DNA from: Volutella citrinella
Lineage: Eukaryota > Ascomycota > Sordariomycetes > Hypocreales > Nectriaceae
Reading direction: 5' to 3'
NCBI GenBank assembly: GCA_034401135.1
Contig: JAWZSP010000004.1
Location: 2,232,001 to 2,296,000, forward strand
Length of the DNA: 64,000 nucleotides
Shown here: in pieces, positions 46,701 through 58,982 of the stretch
Layout of the letters: each line of letters opens with the position of its first letter
Position numbering within the stretch: the stretch's first letter is position 1
Notes under the pieces: model-generated
What the model saw: only the letters and a program-made list of their open reading frames with translations
Told to the model about the DNA's origin: nothing
The model's database searches: none
Program-made: the position numbers and the translations under genes

Positions 46701-49700
46701 CAGGATCCAGCGCCCAGCAGCCGCCGAAGCATCCATGCATGTACCTGGTATCATTACTCGGGCAGTTGATGGTCTTGACCGTACCTACCGTAGGCCGTCG
46801 CTACTGTTTTGGGATATTGATGCAACAACATCAGATCAGCCGCCCGTCCGCCTGCGATCGAAGGACAGGCATTTGCTGACGCTCTTCAGGGGTCTCGGTA
46901 CCTGGCTCCATGACAAGAACCAGCGCCTCCTCAGCGCCACGCCGAATGGCCCTAGGCTACGGCGCCTCGACTATTTGAGGTGCCGAGGGGACGGGAGTCT
47001 TGGGGTACGTACCTCCGTCCCATCAGAACTGCCATTGAGGGGTTTCTTGGACACTCGCTTCCCCTTGACCCAGGTGATGGTGCGCTTCTTTTGGTTCTGG
47101 CTAAAGCCAAACGGGTCACCAGCAACCCATTATTACTGCTCCGGGAAGTAAGTACTTACAGGAGTCTCTGAGGGTTTAGTTCCTTCACACCCGACGCAAC
47201 CTTAGGCGCGAGTCTGATTTCGGCACCATCAGTGTTTTGTTCGCGAGACTCGACCGCAAATCGCGCCAAATGTTTATCCTCCAATCAAATCGGCCAAGGA
47301 TCACACTGCCATTCTCACTTGACTTCTACACTTCACACGCTGCCGTTGGTGCTCCAGCGAGGGACCATGCGCTGAAAGATGCTGGGGGACTGACGACGAG
47401 CAGGGGACCACGTCTGCCGGGATGATGGGCCTAGAGAGTACAGGGATCAAGGATCGGCATGCCACTGCGGTCTAAGTGAAAGAACAAAACGTTATTCAGC
47501 TCACACCTTGGGGTTGTCGGAGCGCTTAGGAACGTCAGGCCCCTGAGCCTGTCGGTCCCGACGGGAACAAGCAATGCATCTGCCTCGACACCTGATGGCA
47601 GCTTTCCCCAATCAAGCAAGTTCCGAGACTGTGTGATAAAGGTCTCGAAACTAAAATGCTCGGGACCTGTGCGGCTGAAAGCACAGAGTCCCCTCGTCGC
47701 CATGTTGCACGCACGGGGAGTGATCTCAGCGCAGCGCGTCTTCGCTAATTACAGCCCCGTCGGCTCCTTCGCCTCGGCTCGATTACATAGTGGACACACT
47801 ATCAGACAACAGAGACAACCAGCTTCTTCTTCTGACCGACATGTATTCCCCATGGTTATGTATTCATACCATGAGCCAACATCATTCTAGACAGCCGATA
47901 CCCAGGGAGCGTGAAAGCAATCGACAAGAGTATTACACCTCCGTCATGTCATGAAACTGCATGGCGGTCTGAGCCTCTCGATGCGCTGCTCTTTCGACAC
48001 ACGCCGCTGTGGCGTACTCGGAACGCAGCGTCCCGTCCTAGGGGATCTAATCCGGTTCGATCAAAAGCCGGGCCTTAAATTTGTTAGGTGCCGGCATGTG
48101 GCACGAATGACGCCGCAGACAAGCAGCTAGATTCATGACTGCCAGCAACTGACATCATAATCGCCGAAGTCAATAAGCTGGTTACTGCGAATGCGGAACA
48201 CATAACCCTTTATTCCTCGCACGGGTGAGTGCTAATTAGAGACCGAATGAAGCTACGAAATGCACTAATGAAGGCGACGGCTTGAGGGTAGGGTGGACTG
48301 GAATCTTGAGTGGGAAATTGGACAAGGTGAGAATTTCCTTCGAGGCCAGCTAACAGCGCCGGTTTGGAAATCATTGGGACGCTTGTCTACTGGTCTCCGC
48401 CACGAGCAGAACCTAATCGGGAGCTAGCTCGGCAATTGATTGATGGCGCTGGCTAAAAGCCCATATGGAAACCGCTCCCGAGTCGAAAGCCCTCCGAAAG
48501 GAAAATTGTCCACGAGGCACACGACACTGCTTCAAGGAGCCGAACGCGGGGGACGGCAACTCGCCACATGCTGTCTACTACTTTCTCGGCAAGGTTAGAG
48601 GCCTGTGCTGTGGTCTGATATACATTCCGTCACCCTCAGGACGACGTTGAGCATCCACCATTAATTGCTAATGTAACGAATGGCACCCAGAAGAGAAAAA
48701 TGGGAAGCAGCCAGCAAACTGCTAGGCGATGCACTGCCCCGGAATCCAAGGATACGCACCCTTGGCCGATATCACACATTACGAACTCCCAGCACGCACG
48801 ACCGTCGGTCAGAAGCAACCACACCGATAGCCAAGGTTTCCTCTACGTAGTGCAACTACATGCAGCCCATGCCGAACCACAGACACCAGAACAGCCATTC
48901 AGACTGGTGGATGGTTCTGCTCAAGTCGTCAGCCGTACCAGATTGCAGCGCGGACTCTAGCTGACTGCGTCCTAGCCGCCGTGGCACCCGGCATCCAACT
49001 AATCGCTCCCGACTGCATATTGGATGGGAACGGGATGAGGGAGCGCGCTTCCGGCATCCTTGGCAGGCATTATTAGTGAGCCGTCAGGCTGGCAGTCAAC
49101 CCTTGTGGGGAGGGTGTGCAGAAAGCCAGACCTGGGGAATCGGACCCTAACCCAACACGCCACGAGGCATTTGCTGGTCGCATCATCCGCCTGGGGACCT
49201 GCCCAATCCATTGCCGCCCCTTGCTTCCAAATACCGCTCGATCGCCTTGTCATGGACCGACTACCCTGCCATCTCTCGGTAAGGGCTGATTGGCTGGGTA
49301 AACTGGGGCACCAATCTCCCTTCGGATCGACGGAGCAGCCTCCTCACAGTCGGCCAGAATCATGTCAACTACGTACTCCTATGGAGCCCATCGTGCCACC
49401 CACGGCGTGACATGGCGGCCGGCTCAGGCACACGATGGCTCGCCTCTACCTACCGATCCGGCGGTTCACCACCCTTTGCACCACACACAACATGAAGGTG
49501 TCAGGTCGCCATGCCATCCCCGTTACCGAGGATTTGCTGCTGACAGAAGGACCTCGGATCCCGTCTCCGTAGCAGGCTGGGCCGGATCAGAGTGTCAGGC
49601 TCACCGGATGGCGAAACCACGTGCCGAAAACCCTTCTCGAAGGATTCCCTTGGTAGAGGGAGGGAGGAATGGGCCCGGGGCTGCTCAGAAGGAGTTCAGC

Positions 49701-52700
49701 TTGGAGCCCTCGTGGCATCCTAGACGCCCAAAAAAACAACGCCGTCGGCCGGAATGGTACCCCGATGCATTGGAACGTACGCATGTACATACAGCATGCA
49801 CATCCGGCGTCCATTGACAGCACACAAGTAGCATCGAATGTGGTGCTATTCTTAGAAGGACATGCACATAGCTCAAGCCTCAACTGGCGCTTTCGGTCTC
49901 GTTGCGGACAACCCGCCAGGGGCCTGCCATTGCCAGATGATGCGGCTTCTCTCGCTACGCGCCTGCCGACCAGACCAGGTCAGGACAGCCAGCGGGTATT
50001 GGTTCGTTCTCTCCGCTCGATGACGTCCAGATTCGGTGGTGCTTTTTGCAACTCGCGGGCTGAACATCCCCCGAGCGGCTCTGAGCCCATTTTCCTTGCC
50101 TAGCAGGGTTCAGGCTTGTTCAGGAGCTTTGGCGTCTGTGCCTTGCGCCAACAACGCGACACTTGATTGAAGGGCTCAAATGACAGACCATCCGCGCAAA
50201 AGCCCCCTTTGGATTGCCTTTATCCAATCGCGGCAATCGTGGGGGCTGTTGACTGATCAGGGAAATAGCACCGAAATACCGACGGAGCTGATGACATGTC
50301 CCCGCTTGGTGTGGTAGCATCGTGGCTTGTGGGCAGGGAGGTCTAGATGAAGATGGCGAGTCGAATTTCCCCAGCGTGGTTACGAGATGGTACATGCTCG
50401 TGAAGCTCGCAACATGCCATTCCCCATCCCATTTAGGGTACCTGGTCGTGATGTGGTGGTAAGCCGCTCAACGTACCATGTACACCCTCCCAAGTACGAT
50501 CGCCCAAGCCTTTACCCTTCGCGGGTCTGTTCAGGGCGTTGCCAGCAAATCCAGCGAACCGTGCGAGCTGGTGAGAAGCTATTATGGGATCGAGAATAGC
50601 ATGCAGCCGGTCTGGGATGCCGATTCCTCGGCATGCTTCTGCAGCCCGTTCACCATCCAACCGAATCTCGGCCTGCAGGCTCTCACACACGAGTCGCCGG
50701 CACGTCAGTGCACTCCGCTGCCTATGACGGCTGAGATGACAGCAGGGATGTTCGGCTGGTGATCCAACAACCTGCCGATTGCGACTCATACCTTGTCCCA
50801 AATCGGACGCGATGGGGTGGTCAGCCAAGGTGCCACCGTAAGAACCGAGCCAGGCGTCCACTCTGAAATACCGTGCTCGCCAATGAAGACGCATCTAGAC
50901 CATGTCCTTCGGTGCCTCTACCGGAGGGCCAACAACTCACCCACCTTAGTTTGCGCGTGATAAGGCCAGCACCTGAATCGAATGAGGCTGCGCCGATGAT
51001 GGACCGACGATGGAACGGAACACTCTCCTTATGTGTGTAGGGGGCAAGACTTGAGCACCCTCTCCTTTCCCCGCTCCCCCTGCGAGCTCTTTAGGGCCCG
51101 TTTAAGGGTCAAGAACTGCCGTTGAGGCCCGATCTGGGGCATGCCTGAAAAAGCAAAACAGCGCATATACCGGATACTACCCACGAGGATCTCTGGCAAG
51201 GCGAGATCAGCATTTGGACCCTTGTGAAAGCGCCACGGTTCGGCTGCAGAGCGTTTCTTCTTTTCTGTCACCCCTAAACCCGGTGAACAATCGCTACCTA
51301 GGTGTATTATCTACCATGTAGCCAGTGGATGGGCATCATTCCCTACCGGCACATTTGGTCTGTCACACAGGACGTGGCGGATACCACCATTGAGGCTGCT
51401 CATGACCGAAAATTATACCACTTGCAAACTAGTCCCATACATGTCGGGGAAATAGAAGCGTCGGACCGAATCCGCTTGGCCGTGTCGCCTGTCCCTCCAC
51501 CACCAACAACCATTCTGGCTGTTATTGTCAGTCCTGCCACGGGTTTTGCGGAGTTGGTGGCATGCTATGGTCTTCTGGAATCGTGGAATGTTTCGACCGC
51601 TTAGCCTCCCAGCTTGTACAAGCGAAATTATCAACTCGCATGACAGTAGCGCGATCTATTCGCTTCTGGTTCAACCATGGCCGAGGGGTATCATGACGGC
51701 TAGCCGGGCCTGGTTTCAGAATCCGGGGGACTCCCGTTTCAACATCCCGTGAGTCTAGGGTAGTGAAAACCCCTTGATAAACAGTGAACATTGCGCAACC
51801 GAAAGGTTTGTGTCAGTGTTGTTGTTTATATTGCCTTATGTCATGATATTTTGGGCATCAACTACAGGTGTGAAACTTGATGGTGTGGTCGCACAGTTTG
51901 TGGCCTCGTTGTTAGCTGACTATAAAATATGAGATGATGCTGGAAACGACTGCCCTGAGGCTGGTAGCATCAGAGTGAGCAGAGCGACACACTGAATCGT
52001 ATGAAGTTACTTGGAAGGTAGCAATACAAAGGAAGTACAAGCCGTGACGGCCTTGGTCGTTAACAGGCTGCATCGATTAAATTCCCCACGGTGTAACGGC
52101 TGACGATACACTGAAGCATGGGATCTCGGCTGCGGTGACCGGTGGTGCCACATGGCATCCCGCAGCGAACCTGACGCATGCCCTGCTGATGTAGCTCCAA
52201 AGTTCGGATTTCTTTGATACTACCGTGTGGACTACTTGGATTCATGCCTTTGACCGTTTGCACATCAACGACCCCCAACTTGGTCGGAGCGCGTTGGTGT
52301 ATTTCGGATGGATTCCCTCGTAGTGCTCTTCTTCATTGCTTGCGGTTCTGATAAAGCGGCTAGGAACCCACATAGTTGACTTGCGAGATATCTGACCAAG
52401 GTATACAATATGACTTGATTGCGTGGTTCTCAAAGGTAAAGTCCATGTATGTGAGAGGTTTCAATATTGGGTTTGGTTGAGTCCCACGCATTGTTCGACT
52501 AGCAGGTGGATTTTTAGACAAATGCTTCAAGAACTTGCAAGCTCCAGAATACCAACCCGGCAAACCTGGCCAGAGTTCATTCGTGACGTGCCCTTACTCA
52601 CCATTGTCCCGGTCAGCTGGGCGATGCTTGTTCATGATCTGCCAATTGGTATCGACAGCAAATCGTGCTGGTTTGCGGGTGTCAGGTTGCTTGATGAAAA

Positions 52701-54029
52701 GGGATCAGAGCTTGGCCTGTGAGCCATCTTAGACGCATTTAGGGTTGTCTGTACGAATATGCAAAGGCTATCAACGACTACTTCGTCTCACTGTCGCCTC
52801 CGACAAGGGCAACTACGGCCACTGCTGGTGGGAGAAGGAAGAGGAGGAAGACTGGGTCTATGAGACAAGAACGTGAAGCCGACATCTGACCCTGATATCT
52901 TCCATCATCTGGCTATCTTATGGGGTTCATGGGGCGTGGTGGTGAGGAGGTTGGAATCGCGCTGGATCGGACATGATGGTGTATGTATGTGTATTTGCAT
53001 AATTACGGCTCCACTTCTTGATGAGTTGAGTGCCCATCACTTCCATCCCTTTGCCCCATTTCATTTCCGAGAGACCGTGGGCGGGGGTGGAGGTTGAGTG
53101 AAATTTGGAAATGTACGGAGTGCTAGAACGGAGTAGGTCCTTTAACTAAGAGGACTGCTGCACGGCGGCAGTTGGTTGTCAAAGAATTACTTGGGGCTAC
53201 CTTCAGGTGCCTCAGGGGATTGCGACATTCGACGCCCTGAAGCAAAGCCGCAGCACTCTGTAAGCACCTTGTGCTTTACCTTGGGGAAGGCAAGTACCCC
53301 TGGGACCTGCCCTTTTTTTTGCATCATGCTGGAAATGGATTCTCCGGATATGGAAGCGCCCTCAACAAGAACAAACAATGTTCACCTATCTTCGGATGCG
53401 CCGGCGAAATATTCTCAGACACACATCAGCACCCCTGGTTGGCCATCATGCTGAGCTTAGAGGAATCCTCGGCTTGTGATAGGCTCGTGAGAGACCCAAT
53501 TCCCTGGTTGAACCCGCTCCTGGCCCGCCGATCTACATGAGAATGGCCCGCCAAAGGTTTAAGGTGGCCAATTACATTGACGGAGCAGACTGTGTGGCGT
53601 GTACGGCATTGATGATGGATAGCTTGCGACAGCTCTGCGGCAGGGAGTCGATGATACCGCGCCGTCGCAATTTTATGCTTGAGCCTTATCCCAACGCCTC
53701 CCACAGAAGCTTCCGCCGACGACGTCCGCCATTCCGCATCCCATCGCCCGCTGTCCCTTCCTCGGGCCATCCCGTGACCACCGCCGCCGCCCGGCCCCAG
53801 ACGCAGTCAGTGCCATTGAACGCGTCGCCGCCCGACCTGCATCTCCACTCTCCGTCGCTTCCGCCCACTCCCCGAAGCCTCCGAGTCCCTCCCAACGACA
53901 ACCCTCCCGCCTCCCCCTCGATTCTGTCGAGCCTCCTCGTCGCGATATCAAAATCCGTACATATCACAGAGCACTCCAAGCGACCGAGATAACCAGGCCC
54001 GACGCCAGCGAGAATCCCTGGCCGCCATC
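40778..54029. other. 13 kb gene-poor interval upstream of the Zn2Cys6 factor
   Basis: No open frame in this stretch has a recognisable domain, and none joins into a coherent multi-exon gene. The left 1.5 kb is G-rich on the plus strand (CT-rich on the strand of the transcription factor) and probably holds its promoter and leader, with a minus-strand open frame of 241 codons at 42137-41412. The interval 51770-52450 is locally AT-rich with a TATAAAATAT at 51921. An ACCTAGGT palindrome is at 51296-51303. The right end (from about 53650) is C-rich and likely the leader of the PQ-loop gene. I see no transposon terminal repeats, tRNA or 5S rRNA genes in it. Confidence 0.6.
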
Positions 54030-55056
54030 ATGGGATGGTTCACGGACATGACGGCCATTGTGGCCCCCTTCTTCATCGTCATGTCACCGATCCTGTCCTA
54101 TGGCGACCAAATCTACTCGATGCATCGCAGAAGGTCTAGCGCTGGCTTCTCACTCGATATCCCCCTCATTATGCTTGTGGCATCCTTTCTCAGGTGCGAT
54201 AACCACTCGTCCTCTACCCAGTCCGCCATCCCAGCGCACCCCGCCTCCCAAGCTAACTCGCGCGGGCTCTCAGGATATTTTACTGGCCAGCAAGCCATTA
54301 CGAGAAGAGTCTACTATGCCAATCTCTCCTCATGGTGGTGGTCCAGATGATGCTCCTCAAGGTCGCTCTGGACCATCGGCCTGCGCCGTCCAACAAGGGC
54401 GGGGATGCTGGTCTGCCCTTTTCCGGAGCTGGCGACGATTCGTGCGGCATCCGACGGCCATTTCACTTCTGGCAGTGGCGGGCAGCTAAACGGTAAGTTG
54501 GATTGTTGTAGTTGGCCCTTGGCCGCTGTGTTACCGTCGAAGGCTAACTTGCGGACTCGTTTCTCCCTCCAGCTACTGGCAGGCCATTTTCTACTTTTTT
54601 GCCGTGCTGGTCACGATTCATATCCTTCTGTACGGGAGGCCAGAAACTTTCCTCTCCTACTCCAACGTGATTGGATATCTCGGCCTCGCTGTCGAGGCCA
54701 CCCTTCCGATACCTCAGATCCTGACCAACATGCGCTCCAAGTCGGTCAAGGGCTTGCGCCTATCTGTGCTGGCGGCATGGCTCAGTGGCGATGCCATGAA
54801 GCTCTACTGGTTCTTCACCACGCCTGAAGGCATCCCGTGGGCCTTCAAGATCTCGGGGCTGTTTCAGGGCTCGTGCGATGCGCTGTTGGGCCTGCAGTAT
54901 TGCATATACGGCGAGGGAGAGGAGGCCGCTCCCGTGAAGGAGCACCCGTTGACCGAAACCAACTGGTCGGACCCCGTCCCGGCAAACCGCGTCCCGAGCC
55001 GCAGCCTTACGGCAGCCAAGAAGCCAGACACTTTCAACGAAGCAGTCAAACTATAA
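54030..55056 (+). CDS. PQ-loop repeat membrane protein, Any1/SLC66A2-like
   Basis: Multi-pass membrane protein with two PQ-loop motifs; the yeast relative Any1 and human SLC66A2 act in phospholipid distribution at Golgi/endosomes. Exons 54030-54193, 54274-54492 and 54573-55056 give 288 residues with exact frame at both joins. The first PQ-loop region is APFFIVMSPILSYGDQIYSM with RRSSAGFSLDIPLIMLVAS, and the second is IGYLGLAVEATLPIPQILTN with SKSVKGLRLSVLAAWLSGD. Between them are spans such as IFYFFAVLVTIHILLYG. The Any1-type arrangement, seven predicted spans and the YWQAIFYFFAV segment fit the family. The C-terminal about 45 residues are hydrophilic. The long C-rich leader upstream suggests a transcription start near 53650-53990. 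Confidence 0.88.
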
Positions 55057-56997
55057 AAGCCCCGCCCCGCAATGTGGAATGCATCACGATGGGAATGCCG
55101 GCGGTATGGTAGTACCCATGGTGGGGATCTTGTTGCTGCGCCGAAGAAGCAAGAGGCGGTTGGGGCATCCTTTCACGTCCTTGCAGGTCGTGGTCGAAGT
55201 ATGGAAGCGATGCTGGACATGGCTGGCAGCGCCCACCAAGTTATATTGGCCACGCGCGAGTCGGCTGACGGTCCCACTGATGCGCTGCCTGACTCACGAG
55301 GAGCATTGCTTGGAAGTCCTTTTTTGAAGTACTTCCTGGTTTACAGCCTGGCTGACTCGTTTGGATACGACTGGTATTTACTAGCAGCGGCACTACTGTT
55401 GATAAGTAGGAGCTACTACTACTACAATAGTGCTGGAAGCCTTGGGTGCTACTTGCGGCGAAGATGTATGAAGGCAGAATGACCAAACACATTCAGCTCA
55501 GTCAAGGGATGCGCCTGGGCGTGAGCCTGTGAGGCCAAAGACTCGGGAGACGCAGGGATCCCCATCGAGTGTGACCTCCTGGTGAGGTGCGGCTACCGTT
55601 AATCAGCGCTAGAGGGGTACTAGGAGGTTGTGCACCCGGAGCGCACAGCTGCCCCAGTGCTTGCACAATAGTCACAATAATAATTGCTAATAGAGAAAAA
55701 TAGACCACAATAGTTGCCATCTTTCTTCTCGTGCCCTGAAATGCAGTCTATGGCGTGTGGTGGGCCTGGCGCCCGCGGACGTGCATGTTGCGTGCTATCT
55801 GTAAATCACATCTGGCGCTGGCCGCTGGGAGCTCCAGTATCCCCAGCCACCCGACTTCTGCGGCGTGTGCCTGGCGCTCGGTACCTGAGGTACCTTGGCC
55901 ACACAGCTCTCCCCTAACAACAGACATCGTCTCCAACACAAACAAAACAGCCCGTTCTTGCAGCTTCACAACCCCCCGGATCAGTTAATTTCGGGCCTGG
56001 TCAAGACTCTCGCTGAAGTCCCCGACAAGAAATTTATTTGCGGAAAAGCATTCCGTCCGGACAGCTTCATCGCGCCGCTTTTCCAAGAGGAGGTCGTCCA
56101 GCTTGAAGCTGTTTCGGGGGACGAGTCTCTTTCGCAACCTCCCCAACCAACATCAATTCCACCACCACCAGCGATCAACTGGGTTTGACTTGTTTCTGAC
56201 CTGCTGGCTGACATCCAGCTCAGCCAGAGGAAGTCCTTTTTTTCTCGTTCCATACTCGGAAGCGCACGCGCCTTCGGTATCAGCCCTGTATCAGACGCCA
56301 CTATATCATCAGGCCCTGACTCCGAGCTGGATTGACCCAAACACCATCTCGCTGCGAATTCTCGTTACAGGTATGTACACGCATAGACTTTTTAATCCCT
56401 CTGTGTTTGCTTGTTCAGCGTTCGCCCGCCAGCATTGACTCACTGTTTTGTGCGCAACTTCCCCCCAAGCGCATATCATCTGCCTCCGTCACTCATCCTC
56501 ATCCTCATCCTCATCCTCCACCCTCCACTTGACACCTCAACTCAGTTCGGCTACAGCCAAAGATCGCGAACTGCTACGTCATTGGAGAACACTCCGCCTC
56601 ACCCCCCCTTCATTCACTCCAACCCATCAACGTCCTCAGTCGCAAATGCTCCCTAAGCACATCATCTGCACATCTATTTCCCCAAACACCGAGCACTGTC
56701 GGGTTACTTCCCGCCATAGAAGGCTAGGCATCCTGAAGCGCAAGCTGATGCAGAGCAAGAACCTGTAAAGCCACAATCTTTGCAGTCCAGAATTCGATTC
56801 TTCAAACGAACACCACAGTACGTCGTTGGTACTATTCTCCATTTTCCTTCACCAGAACTCTCTGCTTCACTCTCTCTTCCTCACCTCTCTCTTCTTGAGC
56901 CGTGTTTGGAGCGACATAGAGGCACTTGCAACTGTTGTCTATTATCAAAACAGTCAAGCCACTGACACTCTCCACCTAGATCCGTCTACTATTCGCC
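55057..56997. other. intergenic region and CT-rich leader upstream of the unknown-function gene
   Basis: About 1.9 kb. The last 600 bp are strongly pyrimidine-rich (56460-56990), which in fungi often marks promoter and 5' UTR. It includes a hexamer repeat TCATCC (four copies, 56493-56516). CTACTACTA-type runs occur near 55410. No gene was recognised. Confidence 0.55.
56493..56516 (+). repeat. short tandem repeat (TCATCC) x4
   Basis: Four exact copies of TCATCC, followed by a partial copy, in the pyrimidine-rich leader upstream of the gene at 56998. Confidence 0.9.
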
Positions 56998-58240
56998 ATG
57001 CCTCCGACAAGCAAGGCCAACTACAAGTCATATGAGGCCCAGGCCCGTATGGTGCGTGCCATCGTCGCAGCACACCCAGATGTCAAGTGGAACTATAAAG
57101 GTAAGGGCCACATGATTTGACTGAATTTTTTGCTGTTTTGTCTTTGCGTCGTTGCTTCCCAAATGACCCATTTTGTACACGCGCCCAAGCGACCTCTTGA
57201 TATCATTCTGAGACGGGGGTTGACTCTTCTCCCGCCCAGAAATTATCCAATGCTATGGCTCTGACATGACGGACCATGCTCTCCAGCACCGCTTCCGCCT
57301 CATTCGTGCTCAGACTTGCATTGTCCGCGAAGGACTGGACCGCGGCTTTGACATGAAGAACCTCACTGCGGATGAAAAAGAACTCCCCCGGACACTGGAC
57401 AAGGTTGACAGAAACGGTACGCCGCTTCCTCATCAAATCTATGTGCCTATTCGTTTTTATCAACCCATCGCACATCAAAGTACACCAGAAGAGCGAGCCT
57501 TACTAACTCTCCGATACGCAGATATTGCCAAGTACTTTGGCCAGTCGACTGCCGATGGGATCCAGTTTCAGTTCCGCACCATAAAGAAAGACGCACAAAC
57601 TCTCCGCAATGTTGAGGCAAACGGAGGTGATGTTGCTAACTGCCTCGACCTCCATGGCGGGACATCCATGGACCCTTCCACACCATCAAAGTCAACGCCG
57701 AGCCGCCGACAGCCCGCAAGCGGCCGCTCAGGGGTTTCTGCCAAGAGATCCCGAACTGTGACCAAGGCATCGGTCATCAAGAGCCCACCCAGCGACGACG
57801 AGGACGGCGATAACGACGTCGAAAGCTACAGCGAGGTGGAGGCAACGCCCTCTAAGCGATCCAAGACCACTGGCCCATCCAGAGCTCGCCAGGCGAGCAC
57901 CCCATCGCGACAGGCAGCGGTCAGGGCGAGCGCTACCATCGCTCAAGCGTCTGCACATATGCTAAGCAGCGACTCTTCCCCGGAGACATCGGAGCCTACG
58001 ACTTCGCAGAACGTCTCATCGCAGCACGTCTCATCGCAGCCAGCCGCCGCGCCACCGAGATCCATCTTCGGAGATGTTCCCATCGAGAGAAAGCCCGTCG
58101 TCAGCGACCTGAACCAACGCCTGTATGGTTCCATCACGTCCAGCTTTTCGGCCAACGGCAGCGATGCCTTCTTGGGCGGAGGCGGGCTGGGGTCCACCGG
58201 CTACTCATACGACGACGACATTGGTGATGGAGAGATCTGA
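56998..58240 (+). CDS. fungal protein of unknown function with a small helical N-terminal domain
   Basis: Not recognised as a named protein. Proposed exons 56998-57100, 57240-57416 and 57522-58240 give 332 residues. The N-terminal about 75 residues (KANYKSYEAQARMVRAIVAA, DVKWNYKEIIQCYGSDMTDH, ALQHRFRLIRAQTCIV) look like a small helical, possibly Myb/SANT-like domain of a kind seen in other fungal hypothetical proteins. The rest is Ser/Thr/Pro-rich and probably disordered, with basic patches (RSGVSAKRSRTVTK, PSKRSKTTG) that could direct nuclear entry. The second intron (57417-57521) has a GTACGC donor, a TACTAAC branch site and a CAG acceptor, but is 105 nt long and free of stops, so retention would give a 367-residue form. 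A nuclear role is only inferred. Confidence 0.72.
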
Positions 58241-58982
58241 ATGGCTCCGGAGGGAGAGCGCACACACTGCTGTTTCACGCAGAAATCTCACCCCACTCTA
58301 GCTGACCGACTCGACTCAATTTTTTGATTGCTCACAAAAGATAAACGGCAACCAGCATTGTCTTGGCAATGCCCATCTCCTACTGATGCCGACTGTCGGC
58401 GAAGAAGAATGCCGTATTGCCCCTCTGGGCAAGTTGGGTGGCGAGCCGCACACTTGACGCACCGTTGCCTAGGACAGGCATTTCATCTTGGAACCTTGCA
58501 GGCCTTTTGCTCTGATTGCTTACATGGACTCGACGACGTTGCCATGACTCGTTCCTCTCCGCCGTGTCAAGGAGAGAACGATTCATCTCAGGGAAAAGGG
58601 GAAAAAAGGATGCAGGCGGCAAAGAGACAGGCGTACTTTGAGGCGTTGGTTTGCACTACGATATCACGACTTTTTCGTCTTTTGCTTTGAGGACTAGACC
58701 AGGGTTGGCTGCTTGTTGTAGCTTGGTCTGTCCCATGTTTAACCCCCTAAGGGCAGAGGGGAAATTCGGCAAAGACGTGAAACGTCCCAGAAGACGACGT
58801 CCAGTTAGCTGAAAGGTAGTAAGGAAATGACACCATTGTACAGTAGGCATTCACACGCGAGTTCAATCTTCAGGATGATGGTAAAAGGGGCCGATTGCCA
58901 CCCCCAATGCCACCCGTGATCATGTTTTTTTTGGCTCAATTTTTCGCTATTTCTTTTTAACTCCTTTACTCCCTCTTGCGCC
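58241..58982. other. convergent 3' intergenic region
   Basis: About 0.7 kb between the unknown gene and the methylenetetrahydrofolate reductase stop. Short T-rich tracts at 58925-58965 fit 3' processing signals. I see no gene. Confidence 0.55.

Noticed and set aside
42715..46745. 13-mer CCATGCATGTACC found at 42715 and 46733
   Set aside because: A single exact 13-mer pair is expected by chance in an interval of this size, and the flanks do not match.
46480..47151. Open frame of 223 codons inside the gene-poor interval
   Set aside because: No recognisable domain, no good splice partners and an amino-acid mix typical of random sequence.
48040..48075. GGTTCGATC resembling a tRNA B box
   Set aside because: The flanking bases cannot form a T-stem, and no D-arm or anticodon arm is found at the right distance.
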